64,000 nt of DNA, from the NCBI GenBank assembly GCA_024449915.1, contig JAMZAV010000788.1, positions 124,001 through 188,000 of the forward strand, read 5' to 3'. Positions 1 through 12,775 of this stretch are shown here, in pieces (position 1 is the stretch's first letter; every line of letters begins with the position of its first letter). Made by a program: the position numbers and the translations under genes. The notes under the pieces were generated by a model. That model searched no databases and had not been told where the DNA came from. It saw only the letters and a list, made by a program, of their open reading frames with translations. This stretch comes from Sweltsa coloradensis. Lineage: Eukaryota > Arthropoda > Insecta > Plecoptera > Chloroperlidae.

Positions 1-1074
1 CGCTACAAGTAGCGCGCTACATGTAGCATGCTACTTTTACGTGTAGCGGAGCCAGTAGCGCGCTACTTTATTAAGGGGGCATATTGTAGCGGTAGCATGC
101 TACAATTTTTGTAGCGTTAGCGTGATATTTGCGCTACTTTCTAAGTTTCGGCGCCAGCAGTTCCAGTACCACGTAAAGTCAAAAGTCGGCAATGCAAACT
201 AACTTGTAACGCCCGCCGCGCCACGTCATGTGCTCGCCATGTAGACCGGCCCGTAATCTCGTCTCACTTGCACATCATCTCCCTCGCTCTCACCCAGCGA
301 GCCTCTCCCTCTCTCTCTCTCTCTCTCTCTGCGTCGTCCGAAGGATGCGAGTGATCGCCGATCTGTCGCATCGTGTGAGCTGACTTTACCAAAATATTGC
401 AGTGATTATTAAATTGCGTGGAGCATCTTGAGTGCTATTTCAGGGTCGTAAACAAAGATGTATCCACGATAATTAGAAGTCGGATTATTGATTTAGAGCA
501 TAAGCCGCTCAATAATTACGCCAATCGTCTGAATTGAATATTAAAATAAAATGAAGTGATTACTCCCTTGGGACATTCCGGGCTTTATCGCTATTGTACG
601 GCACCAGTAGGCCTATTCCGAACTTTGTTTGTCGCATTCTTCTGCAGTGATTCCGCGAAAAACACGTTGTTGAAAATAAGAAATGCAATATGAATGTTGA
701 TCATTAGGCCTAGAATTCTTAAAAGACTAGGGCCTAGCCCAGCCTAAACGTTAAAAGAACGCCTTCTATCACAATGGAAACCGAAACTATGTGCTTTTGA
801 TGATGGATCACGATCGAGTTGACATAAATGTAGTTAAAAATCATCGCGGCACGACGTCAAAAGGCTTTAAAAACGGGATAATGTGAGATCTCGACACCCC
901 CCGATTAAACATGAACATGTAGCGGAAAAGTAGTGCGCTATATTTCTTGTGTAGCGCGAATGTAGCGTCGCTACATCTGAAAAAAAGTAGCGAAAAAGTA
1001 GCGAAGCTACTTTTTCGGGGCATGTAGCGTTAGCGATATCATGCTACTTTTTAAAAGTAGCGACCCCAACACTG
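1..1074. mobile_element. hAT-like non-autonomous element (GTAGC family), left end outside window
   Basis: The right terminus is CCCCAACACTG at 1064-1074, the reverse complement of the CAGTGTTGGGG terminus typical of hAT elements and also seen on the element at 11787-13684. Bases 1-125 and 930-1060 are saturated with GTAGCG/CGCTAC words, the kind of subterminal repeats hAT transposases bind. The left terminus, and so the target duplication, lies before base 1. The interior holds a (CT)n tract near 310-331 and no transposase reading frame. Confidence 0.6.
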
Positions 1075-1264
1075 CACACTAAGTAGTATAAATTTATTAG
1101 AATACAAATAACATTTTATTTGGCCAAAGACACATTATATTGCATTTCAAATTACAATACAATACTATATGCAAAAAATTACTTTACGGTAGGTAGGTAC
1201 ACACAAATTAAAACATATATAATATATAATATTATGTATAACAATAAGTATGTCATTTGGATTG

Positions 1265-1516
1265 TCAAGGTGGTTCCAAATAAGGGCTGTGGCAGGGAAG
1301 TGTGTTGTCACCATTGTTATTCATAATCGTGATGGATGACATCCACAACAAGGTAAAGATGGAGGCAATGGAAGATGTGGTGTTTGCCAATGACTTGGTG
1401 GCATGGTCCAAGTATGAGGAGGTAGTACTCCAGAGATATACGGACTTGTGGAATAGGAACATATGAAGCAGATATGAAAATAAAATAAACAAACATGGTA
1501 GAGATGAGGTTGTAAC
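1265..1516 (+). pseudogene. LINE reverse transcriptase fragment, part 1 (dead)
   Basis: Frame translation from about 1283 gives GLWQGSVLSPLLF, then IVMDDI and VVFANDLVAW. These match reverse transcriptase blocks of non-LTR retrotransposons (usual GxxQGxxLSPxLF and F/YADDL). The catalytic YADD is altered to FAND and a stop follows at about 1462, so it is inactive. It is interrupted by the hAT-like element at 1517-2076 and continues after it. Confidence 0.7.
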
Positions 1517-2076
1517 TAGGGCTGTGAACGGGTACCCACTCGTTGATAATAACCCGGGTAATGAAATGAGTCGTCTGGTAATCGTTTGACTGTTTTTCGT
1601 CTCGAATTCCGCTCAATTAACGCCGCCGGTCAGTCTTGCACTCGTCGGCGCGCAGCAGCGGCAGTAAGTGATTCGTCATTAATACGCCATTAATACGCGC
1701 TCGTATTCGTCCGTCGAGCTCCAGTGAGTGACGTCACCAACACGCTGCGCGCGCACCCCTATTCATCGTAATCGGACGATAAGTGACTAGCGGAGATATT
1801 TATGCATTCCGGCAACATCAGTTCCTAATGAATGTGCATTTTCAACAGCTGGACATTAGAAACGAGCATCTCTGGCGCCCGAGACCGTCGACATGTTCAC
1901 GTTCCCGAGAATGTGCGTGTTAAAAGTGATGACCTTTCAAAATAAAGTAAATAATTGATTGAATTGATTTTTTTTTTGGAATTGTAAAAAAATCTTAAAA
2001 TTTCGTAATTTCGGGTACCCGACCGTAAGATCGACGGGTACCCGGGGAGGCATTTTTACAAATTTGCACAGCCCTA
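1517..2076. mobile_element. hAT-like element (GGTACCC family) inserted in a LINE
   Basis: Termini are TAGGGCTGTG at 1517 and CACAGCCCTA ending at 2076, a perfect 10-bp inverted repeat. The flanks repeat the 8-bp target GTTGTAAC (1509-1516 and 2077-2084), the hAT signature. Subterminal GGGTACCC-type words occur at both ends. At 560 bp with no long reading frame it is non-autonomous. The insertion splits a dead LINE, so it is younger than that LINE. Confidence 0.85.
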
Positions 2077-2336
2077 GTTGTAACAATGCCAGGAGAAGGG
2101 GACACAGGAAATTATTAATCACAGATAAACATTGGAGGAGAAATTCTGAAAGTGGTGGATAGTTTTAGCTATCTAGGAAGTGAAGTAATGGCAAGTGGAA
2201 AGATTAACATGGAGATTACCTAACATCAGAATACAGAAGGCCACAGAGACACAGTACAGAGTACAGAATACTTCTACCAGTGTGTGAAAGGCCTGGTGTG
2301 GGATAGGGAAATATACCTATTCAGTGTCACTATATA
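2077..2336 (+). pseudogene. LINE reverse transcriptase fragment, part 2 (dead)
   Basis: After the hAT-like insertion the translation resumes with GGEILKVVDSFSYLGSEV, the conserved block downstream of the RT active site (usual VDSFKYLGS). Stops interrupt it. It belongs with 1265-1516 and probably with the C-terminal remnant at 3660-3995. Confidence 0.65.
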
Positions 2337-2536
2337 AACACTATACAACAACATTTTTATTTTTATTTGTTTATTTAACGTCTATCCTATTCAGTTAAAA
2401 AACTGATTTACAAAGGAGGACAACTAAATAAATCTACCTAGGTACTTACATAGATGCAGATACAGCAATGAACTAACAGTTAAGTAAATTTTTGAAATAC
2501 TAATATTATAACAACAATATATTACAAGTTTAAAAC

Positions 2537-3273
2537 CAGGGATTGGAACCAGAATCGGAATCCGGAACCGTTTGAAACCGTTTCATATTGTACAACCGGA
2601 ACCGGAATCGTTTGTACAGGTGGTCTATGGAACCGGAACCGAACCGTTATATTACACATGGTTCTTATTTCTTAAAGGTTCCAAAATATCTGCTTTAATT
2701 TTCAACAAATTTAAAATTTCAACTTTTCAAATGATATGATATTTCAAATGAAAACGCTTAGGCCTAAAATTCGTTGTCTAGTTTTTTTTTTTTTAAATCT
2801 TGTCTATTCAGTTTTTTGTAAGACAATTTTTTAAATATGACATAGGGAGCAACAGTTCTAAGTGCAATGTAGGAACGTGTTCTACAGAAATCAAGGTAAG
2901 GAATAAGGATGACATTTTAATTATATTGGATAGATTTTTGTTTTCCCCTTTCGTTGGGACTTGGGATCGCCATCAGATCCCCCATAAAATAATATTGGAA
3001 GTTGGAACGTAAGAGGAAAGTAGTTACGTGTGGTTTGTTACGTATGCAATTGGTTATTTGATATTGTAATTATTTTATTTTTATGACTTAATTTAAATTT
3101 TTAACCTTAAATGTCCAAAAGTAAAAATTTGTACATTTACAACTTCCCACGACTTTGCACAAAATATTATTTCAAAGAACCGGAACCAGAACCGTTAAAA
3201 ACCGGTTCATACGAAACCTTTATACATAAGGAACCGGAACCGGAACCGTTATGAATAAAGGTTCCAATTCCTG
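2537..3273. mobile_element. hAT-like element (GGAACCG family)
   Basis: Termini are CAGGGATTGGAACC and GGTTCCAATTCCTG, an imperfect inverted repeat. The flanking 8-bp target TTTAAAAC is present on both sides (2529-2536 and 3274-3281). Both ends are packed with GGAACCGGAACC words. It is 737 bp long with no transposase frame. Confidence 0.85.
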
Positions 3274-3421
3274 TTTAAAACACAGTGATTTTGGTAACAA
3301 ATTCAAGAAGGATATTAAATTCAATTAATTAATGAACTAAATAAAAAAGGGTATGTACTATAACACTACACACTATATGACACTATATATAACACTGTAG
3401 GTGTAGGATAAAACCTATTTC

Positions 3422-3600
3422 TAGGGCTGTGCAAGTACTCAATTTCTCGAGCTTTTTCAAGCTTCATTTTTGAGCTCGCGCCGAGCCGAGCATGGTTTTA
3501 GGCTCGATTTATTCGAGTCGAGCCGAGCTTGGCTTTAGGCGTGATTTATTCGAGCCGAGCTTACAAAAATATGCAGTTTGCTCATTTTCATAGTCTTGTC
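3422..3600. mobile_element. hAT-like left end (GAGCCGAGC family), truncated
   Basis: It begins TAGGGCTGTGC, like the element at 1517, and continues into repeated CGAGCTCG/GAGCCGAGC words. No matching right terminus was found, so it is either deleted on the right or ends inside unrecognised sequence. The right limit is approximate. Confidence 0.5.
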
Positions 3601-3659
3601 AACAAAGATCTTTCGTGGTAGAATGCGGCGTTTTCTTGGTTCACTCAACACACAAACAG

Positions 3660-3995
3660 TCTATGCGACGGCCGACGAGTAGGCCTATAACCAGCTGTAG
3701 CCTGTCTTTGAGATGGTATGGACTATGGACATATGAAACGAATGGGGTTAATAGGATGTCCATGAAAATGTATGACAGAAGGATTGAAGAAGGAAGAAGA
3801 AGAAGACAAGGCAGGCCAAGGAAGAGATGGAAGGGGAAAACCATAGCAGAGACTTAGAGGCAAGAGGAGAGAGCTGGGAAGATGTGGAAGGATACGATTA
3901 CGATTGTGGGAGGGTAGAAAGAAGCGGAAATATTTGGTTGCAAAATCCAAGCTAACCTGCCAGAAACAGGAAATGGCAATGGATAATGATGATGA
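3660..3995 (+). pseudogene. LINE ORF2 C-terminal remnant
   Basis: One frame gives RIEEGRRRRQGRPRKRW and, after frameshifts, words like YDCGRVERSGNIWLQNPS, a recurrent C-terminal signature of non-LTR retrotransposon ORF2 proteins. It ends near the GATGATGA-type run at 3985-3995, plausible as a simple-repeat 3' tail. Stops and frameshifts make it dead. Probably the 3' part of the element at 1265-2336. Confidence 0.6.
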
Positions 3996-4051
3996 CCACT
4001 ACATTGAATACTGAACTACTTCTAGTGTTAATAAATATAAACCTTACTTAC

Positions 4052-4177
4052 AAGACGTAGGTATAATTGTCCATTGATAAGACTTCGGGGAATTCAACAT
4101 AGTCTAATCTCTTTGATGCTTGACCATCCGGCAGCCACGTAGTTTCGTACTATGTGGATACACAGGCACCCAGGTAG
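4052..4177 (-). CDS. Usp30: USP30-like exon 6 with apparent frameshift
   Basis: Acceptor TTCTTTGTAG, donor GTAAGT. It begins LPGCLCIHIVR, matching the KLPxCLCIHLQR block of USP30. It then needs one base removed from the TTT run at 4143-4145 (plus strand) to continue as TTWLPDGQASKRLDYVEFPE. Without that base the frame breaks. After correction it leaves phase 2. No later exon, including the HxGHFxxY histidine box, was recognised in 1-4051. Confidence 0.8.
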
Positions 4178-7100
4178 CTACAAAGAAATCATTTGAGTTA
4201 ATAACTCACCAAGAAAACTATAAACAAATATCTATGATTAAATTAAATTAATTTTTAGTAGGCCTAAACTACGTATATTTTACTAGTATAAAGTTTGATG
4301 TGAACCGATCTCTACCCAGTACCCACCAATTGAACTAGAAATAAACTGGCAAAAAAACTGTTGAGCACCTACACAGTTTTAAAAATAATTCTTCACTAAT
4401 CAAACAAATTAGGCCTAGAAATTACTTGTGAATTTAGGGTAATTGAGGGTCCGCTGCATAAACGCCAAACGGTCTAACTGACAAAAATCAATCTTGAGAT
4501 ACAAGCAGTTGCGGCGGACAAACAAATCGGCCAGTAAAAGCTAGAAACCACTCGTAGACTATTGCATGGTAATACATATTCGTTCAGTGTGGCGCTATCG
4601 TGTGCAAATTGGTGAACTCAAAGTGTTTTACAACTTCAAATAGAACGGTGGGACCACGGCTGGGGGTGCGCGCATAAACCGGGTAACGCGCCTTAGTGGA
4701 CGGTTTGTGCTTGCGGCCGCTCAATTGTGTAGGGCCTATAACTATGTACTTGTTATAAAATGAAGAGTAGAAATAAATGCAGGGTTTCTAGATTTATAAA
4801 TAAGTTGTCCTGAATTTAAAAAGTCCATCCAGAACTCTCCACCAGGTTTGCTTTGATCAAGGTTTGGTCACAGTTACAATAGTGCAGGACTAAATCATCA
4901 ACAATAGGGCACCATGGGTATGAATGTTTGAGTTTGAATTTTTTATCAACGTCCAGACAACTGTGACCAAACCTCGATCGTTCTGCGCTCTGGTGGAAAA
5001 TTAGTTAAACCAAATTGCCCTATCTACAAACAACTGGTATGGGCACACCTACCAAGGTTCTCTCAACCTTTAGGTATTATTATCCCAACCTTACTTAGCA
5101 AGTATGAACTGACACAAGTGTCCAAGATACCTCTATTAATTAGGAGAGCAGCTCAAAGTCAACCACGCTCAAGGTCAACCCCCACTCTAACACTCTCGAA
5201 GCGCTCTGGCAGGGATGCGCAGAAACCCTCCTCATCGAGGGTGGGGGTACCTTACAAAGTGTACTTGGTGTACAAGAATTTTGAACTTGTGAAGGTACTA
5301 GCTTTTGTTTGTTTGTCCTGTACCAGGTTCACATATTTACTCCTGGAATCGTCCGGATGTACGTCATAAAACCGGAAATAGGAGTAATAAGTACACGTTA
5401 CGCCCAGTTGGACAAACAAACATATTTGCACCCAGTTTTGACATTTGACGAGGCAACGAAGGCCTAGAGCCTATATACCACACGATGATGGGCTAATAGG
5501 CTTTGGGCCTAACTATATTTTTCAATATTTTGGCCCAGATAATAGGTTTCTAGTACATTGTTGTGCATAATATTGCTAAACGTCTTTCAAGCAGACCTAT
5601 CCTAGTTTTAGGTTATGTCGGGGCCCTGGGCTAAGGTTTTTGCTTGACGGTTGATTAATTGGCATTGTCCCTTTTAAGAAAGACCGTGAAGATTCATATA
5701 ATCATTGGGAAAGATATTGCTCGGTCCGGCTTTTTCCATTTTAACTTCTAGCTTCTTTCTTAGCTTCTCACTACACCAACCAAGCCACTACAAACTTTAA
5801 AAATGGCGCAATATTTTGTTGTTTTACACCCACTCCTGCTGAAGAAGCAGGTGTAAAATTCTTACTCCAGTCGCAGTTGGGTGGTAACTTACAACAGGAC
5901 AAAAAAACGTTTCTGGGTTGTGACAGGTACATTTACACCAGGACAGAAAAACGGGTTTTCGTGAAAAACTTGTACCTGGTGTAATTGAAACAGGACAAAC
6001 AAACAAAGCTATAGTATATCCTACATTTTACTATTTACAGTACTATTTACATTTAGCCAAGATTTTGTTTAGACTACTTAAGTCATAAATTGATGAAAGA
6101 ATTCATAAAAAATAATAAACCATTTGATTTTTTTAAACTATTAGGCCTAGATACAGATAGGCATCCCGCATACCATATATCAATATCATACATAAATTAA
6201 TAGTAAATAACAAAAGAATAGAACAATACATACATTAACAGTATTTGTAATTTGTAATGAAAAGATCATTTCTTATTGAAGAGTGTACTCTAATTTAATT
6301 TAAGTAGGGCCTAACTAACACAAATGCTAAGGACAAAGAGGACAGGACAAACCAAGGCAGGGGTACACCACAGTCAATAAGACTTGCCAAAAAATTTCAT
6401 AAACTGCACAGTTCAGAATGAAGACAGGACATGATTTGCTGGGGACGCACCTGCACCAAATAGAAGTGTTAGAAACTTTGAAGGTTCAGTAGGCTACAGT
6501 ACTTGCAGACTGTGTGGGCATATAGGGCACGACACATGTGGCAGGTCTGGTGGTGCAAATGAAGAGAAGGAAAAAGCGGAGTGTCTCTATTAGTTTGACT
6601 AGATCTAGCAGAAGGTCAAAAGTAAAACTTTGAGAACTAGACATATAATAGTAACGTATGCATGTTACCTTGCCTACACTCGATGTCTTTAGTACTTCGG
6701 TTTCAGTTTTTTTGCAATTTTCGCAGTTCATATGGACAGCCCTCTGTTGCAACAAAGTTATTAAGCAGCTCCACTAGTGTGTGTCGGTGAACTTGATCCG
6801 CTGGTAATGGCAAAGACAAACTATCAAACTTATCACAGCGTACAACAGTCTGAAAAGAGAAAGCTTGTATTATGTATTACTATTAGTCAGTCAGATTGGA
6901 TGCACAATAATAAAATAACTAGGAAACGTTTAAAGTCCCGCCGCGTTGTTGGATGAGCGTAATTGGTGCATTGAGCTGCCATGTGTTACGCGGATTTTCT
7001 GTTGTTCTGTGCAAAAATCATAACTTAGTCGAAGATTTTTTTTAAAATTAAATAAAATTAAATAAAAATTAATTTAATTTTTTTAATTCATCGTAATTTA

Positions 7101-10100
7101 AAAAAATAAAAAAATCGTAAAATTGCAATTTTCATAAAAAATAATTATTCGATTGCGCTCAAATTTAACACGAGTACATTAATTCATGAAATTAGTGTTC
7201 TGTGAAAAAATCATTACAATAGGATAAAGCATGTAGGGGTTATAAGTCAAAGAAATTGTTTTAAAAAAAAAAAAAACCTGTAAAATTTCGATTTTCATGA
7301 GAAATAATTTTTTTCGATTACGCTCAAATTTCACACGAATATCTTAAATCATAAAATTAAGGTTCTGTGAAAAAATCATTACAATCGAATAAAGCATGTA
7401 GGTGTTAGAGGTCGAAGAATTCTTTTAAAAATCGAAAAAAATCGTTAAAATTGCGTTTTTTTTAAAGAAAAAATTTCCCGATTGCGCTCAAAAACGTGCA
7501 GTGCTAAGTTAAGAGATTTCGAAGACCTCCATAAAATTGCATCGCAATCGGAGTATCGGTTTAGCCGGAATCGTGTTAACAGACACACAAAAATACAAAA
7601 AAAAAGAAAGAAAAAAAAAAACATTCCGGATTTTTTTCTCCAGTGTAGTGGAATGGAATCTTCGCTTCGCTCGCTACGCTCATCCAAAAATTATGGGTAG
7701 GGCCTAATCAAAAAGATGACAGCATTATAGAGCAATAATAAAATTATGTGAAATTAAATTCCCTATTGTTTAGACCTAAAACATCAATCCAGACCTGGGT
7801 AAGTTACTTTTGAAAAGTAATGAAATTAAATTACATTACTCATTACTTCAGCCAAAATGTAACTAAATAACTATTTAGTATGATTGGAGAAGGGTTGACA
7901 GGTTGGGAAAGCATAGAGAACATAAAACCCAGCCTGAAGGGCTGGGGGCGACAAAACTTTTCACCTGCTGATGACAACTGCAGCTAATTTAAAGTTGTTT
8001 GTTACCTTAATCCACGACGCGTTTCGTCCTTCTGGGACTCATCAGGCGGATGGTGGCCACTAAAAATCAGCTAACTACATGCAAACAAAACTCACAACAC
8101 ATAACCAAACCTGTGGTAGGGCCACGCAAGAAGTAAATTCTGCAAGCTGTTGTCATCATCAGCAAGGTTGCTTCACACACCAATTCATACTGGGGCACAC
8201 AGTCAGCACAGACAGTAAGGGGGCTTCCCCCAACTCTGGTGCTCGGGAGACAAGAAATCCATGACTTACCCTGGATTCGAACCAGGACCCTTGGCAACAA
8301 GAGAAAAGCTGCCCCTCCTGCTGTTGCTGGGCAAGGGTGCCTCTTCTTCATTCTAGAGAAAAGGTTAGAGATAGGAAGGGTGGAAAGTCACAACACAGCA
8401 CAACCAGTGAGGGGGCTTCCCTCCTAGACTCTGGTGCTTGGGCAACAAAAGAACCATGTCTTACCCTGGATTTGAACCAAGACCCGTGGCAGCAAGCGAG
8501 GCTGCCCTACTAATTGTGTCTGGGATTCGAAAACGAAAGGAAACAATACTACAAATTGCAAGCTCTTGGCTATAGCACAGGTACAACGTGCTATAACTAG
8601 CTCTTGGCTGCAGGTGAAGAGGTTGAAGGAAAAGACGAGTAGAGTCTAACAGGTTCATCACCTGCTAGGCCCCCCCAGCAGGACAAGGAGTCACACTTGT
8701 AATGAACAAGAAAACACGGACCCACCAGAGGGTGTAGAGTAGGCTTGCCCAAGAAAGTAATGAAATTACGTTACTTTTTATGAAAAAAATAGTGAAATTA
8801 CTTTCAAAAATTACTTTTTAATTTAAAATGTATCTGACGTGCGGACGAGTATGACCATTGATTAAAGAAGGCTTCTTTAATCAATGGTATGACGCAAGTG
8901 CTTTGTCTGCCGATGACCGGTCTCAGACAGGGTGTTATCCACGCCCACACTTTAAAACCAGCGGAGGCCTATCACAGAGATATAGTAGATATCGACGTAT
9001 AGACGTATATTAAGTTATTGATTACGCGGGTGACATCTATCGGCGAAATGTTGTAACTACACTACAAGTGTAACAATTGGACTATCGATTTATTTGACAA
9101 AAACTTGAATGTTCGATGTCAAGTAGATAATTACGTCGTCAACGGCGCTCGTCATAGGCGGAAGTACCAATAGTAAACATGGCTAGGTTCTGAAATAAAA
9201 ACTCGGGACTCGAAATCTCTCGATCAGACCTACGAAATGTCGGAAATGCTGCATGCACATGCACATTTGTTCAAGCAGGCTATACGTAGAAAGGCAGCAG
9301 GCGCACTGGCACAGTGACTGACTGATATTTGATACACAAAGGCGCGGGCCGCGCGGCAAAGGTAACGCGTTACTAACGCCAAATTACAATGATAAAAGTA
9401 GTGAAATTACTCTTCCGTTACATTGAGAAAATTGTAATTAAATTACTGGCTCGTTACTGAAAAAAGTAATTTCGTTACAGTAACGCGTTACTTCCGTTAC
9501 GTTACTACCCAGGTCTGCATCAATCAAGTCAAATGCAGCATAAACCATTGTTGTTTTCCTAGTAGGCCACAAGTAGGCCTATGTAGAACAGATTCAATTT
9601 TATAGAGTTATAAAATGCAACTAAAAATAACATTAGGAAGTTGCAGATGTTATTAGGGCCAATTTGTTTTTGTATCTAGGCCTACCTTAAAATTACATTT
9701 TGTACATTGTAGACTTGATGTGATGAGTCCCTGAAATGGTGAGGCACTTTCTTTTGGAAGTGGTATTGTCATAGCGTTGATTGATGGTGATGACAACCGG
9801 CGCTCAGATAGGCCTAGCGTCTTGATCCCGGTCAACGGACCCGCCTCGGACTGAATCTCTCGAAGATCGAAATCCAGAGCGTTCGATAGAGAACAGTTCT
9901 AGAATGATAACAATAAGCAGCATTAAGCTATTTACTACAGATTACAGACCACGAGAAAAATATAAGCAGTATCGCACCACAGTTTGCAATGTGATTCTAG
10001 GTTAGTATAGTAGCTACTAGCTGGTGATGACATCGGGACAAAAAGTTCAAACCGGTTCTTTTACGTAGGAACCGGTGTGGAACTTTATTTTAACGGTTGA

Positions 10101-12744
10101 ATATTTGTTTCGTCTACTAGCCTAACGTAAGTGTTGATCACAGACAGATCTTGGAAAAAAGGAACCGGTTTGAAAAGTCAGAACCGCGTAGAGCTGGGCA
10201 AAAATTGATATTTCGATACGATATCGATAAGTGGAAATATTTTCGATATCGACATTTGGCTTAATATCGAAAAATCGAAATTTACATAAAAAATGCTAAA
10301 TTTCGTAATTTTGGTGGAGGTTCCGGGTAGGTAGTAGAAATTAAATTAACCTGGCTGGTGCATATGGTGGAAGGTCCGGGTCATAAAACGCGATTGTGAG
10401 ATCGTAAAAATAGTTAGGCCTAGATGGGTTTATGGTGATACTTTATCAAACCCTATTTGGCCACAAATTATGAAAAATAGATAGACCCACTTTTTTAATA
10501 ATTTTTTTATTTTAAAAAAATAATAAAAAATTACACTCAATTACATTTCGATATCATATCAAAATTTTTCGTGTGATATCGATAATTGAATGATGTGTCA
10601 TAGCCCAGCACTAGAACCAGGTCACTATAGAACCGGTTCAGAACCAGTTTCCGGGTATCCAATGTCATCACTAATGACAAGATACAAATAAAATACCGCC
10701 TTGCAAAAGCAGGCAATATCTAAGTAAAAAATTGGCACACTGCGTAAAAAAAAAACAAAACACAAAAGCACAAAAAAGCTGCAACAAACAAACTTTGGTC
10801 AAAAAATTAAAGGCCTAGTTTAATTGTTACCCAAGATCACCAAAAGTAAAAAAGGCTATGTTTATGTGGAGCTGTAAAGCTATGCAAGTTTTTAAATTGG
10901 AGTTGAAAGAGTTTACGATGATTCAACTATTTGTTTTATGTTTTTATAGATGGCTGCTCATGCAAATAAATTAGGAAGCTTCGCTTCAGGCGCGTTGTTG
11001 GATGAGCGTATTACTATTTGGTGCATTGAGCTGCCATATGATATACAAATTTTCTGTTGTTCTGTAAAAATATCATTACTAAGTCGAAGAAATTTTTTTA
11101 ACGAAAAAATCGTAACTAAAAGAAAAAAATCGTAAAATTGCGATTTTCATGAGAAATAACTTTTTGATTGCACTCAAATTTCTCATGAATATATTAATTC
11201 ATAAAATTAAGGTTCTCTGAAACAATTATTACAGTCGGATAAAAAATGTAGGTGTTATAAGTCGAAGAATTTTTTTAAAATCGAAAAAATTGTAAAATTG
11301 TGATTTTCATGAGAAATAATTTTTCGATTACTCTCAAATTTCACACAAATATATTAATTCATTAAATTAAGTTTCTGTGAAAAAATCATTGCAATGGGAT
11401 AAAGCATGTAGGCCTCGGTGTTCAAAGTCAAAGAAATAAAAAAATAAAAAAATCGTAAAATTACGATTTTTATGAGAAATAATTTTTCGATTGCGCTAAA
11501 AAATGTGGCAGTTCTTAAGTTCAGAGATTTCGAAGGTTTCCAGAAAATGTCTTCGCAATTGGTGTATCGGTTTAACCGGAATCGTCTTAACAAACACACA
11601 AAAATACAAACAAACAAAAAAGAAGGAAAAAAAACATTCCAGATTTTTTTTCTCCAGTGTAGTAGAATGGAATCTTGGCTACGCTCATCCAATAAATTGA
11701 TATTGATATTGGTGTTAATTAGGCTATTAGCCATCTGTTGGACACTCATATGCCAACACAAGTACCTACATACAATTACATCCAGGCAGTGTTGGGTCAG
11801 TTCTTTTTTTAAATGAACTTTTTAAAAGTTCAGTTCACAGCTCAAATAATGAACTTTAAAAAAGTTCAAGTTCTTTTAAAACCTAAAATTTTGAAAAGTT
11901 CAAGTTCGTCAAAAATATGAACGAAGTTCTTTTAAAAGTTCTTTTGTAAAATTTTTTATTAAAATTTTGCGTAAAATGAAGAAAAACCAAATGGAAGATG
12001 TTGCATTCTGGCATAGTTACTAATGTAGGCTTACCACTGTGCTAAAAGCTTTTTAAAAAAGGTCAAGTGAGGATAATTTGATTGTACTATGGTTTGAATA
12101 GATGTTATTATCAATACAATTCACTGGTCCATAATGCAGCTAAAATGTGCACATGACAGGATATAAATAATAAACAATTATTATTCTAGCTAAATTCAGC
12201 AATAATGATATATCACCTGTTTTAAAGTCCTGTTTCAAAGTCTACTGACATTGTAAGTTGTAACATATGATTACTATTTTTTAGTTATATGCCTCCATAT
12301 CATTATGTCTCATACTTTTCATCTGTACCATTATCTTGTACCAATTGTAAATCACCTCATTGAACAATTCTCTTCTCCAGTTATACTTCCATAAATTAAT
12401 ATATTATATCAATGTCATTATCATTAAAAGCAACTCGCTTATTTTCAAATTCCACTTTTATATTATCCTCCCACATGTTGGCTTATCCACAAACAATTGT
12501 AACTAGATACATCATATAAATTATTATTCTTACCACCATTGAGTGTAGATTTCACAGTCCACAATGTTACAATTATTACAATGTATTAATTTATTTTATT
12601 TTCATAATTTTCTTTATTTACTTAATGTACATGATTACTCTGTAGTACTAGGATTACATATACTTATCTGTAAGTTACCTTAGGCTATTCACCTTTTCCT
12701 CCGGGAGTCAAACATGTACAATGTGCCTGTCAAGATGAATAAAG

Positions 12745-12775
<31 letters not shown>

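Larger units (their letters stand above)
7790..9517. mobile_element. hAT-like element (TAATGAAATTAC family)
   Basis: Termini are CAGACCTGGGTA and TACCCAGGTCTG, a perfect 12-bp inverted repeat. The 8-bp target CATCAATC is duplicated at 7782-7789 and 9518-9525. Both ends carry many TAATGAAATTAC/AAGTAA/GTTAC words. The interior contains the tRNA-like direct repeats at 8215-8520 and a second block of subterminal words from about 8755, suggesting nested insertions. Sits in USP30-like intron 4. Confidence 0.88.

Noticed and set aside
1..125. CRISPR-like periodicity of GTAGC words
   Set aside because: Irregular spacing, no unique spacers; these are hAT subterminal repeats in a eukaryotic sequence.
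3615..3857. 80-codon frame with GRPRKRW as a host DNA-binding protein
   Set aside because: GRPRKRW with surrounding words is the C-terminal tail of non-LTR retrotransposon ORF2, and the frame is broken.
7445..7700. Lys-rich frames on both strands near 7.5, 11.5, 29.7 and 36.1 kb
   Set aside because: They recur at each copy of the ACTAGGAA/CGCTCATCC repeat and come from its A-rich segment.
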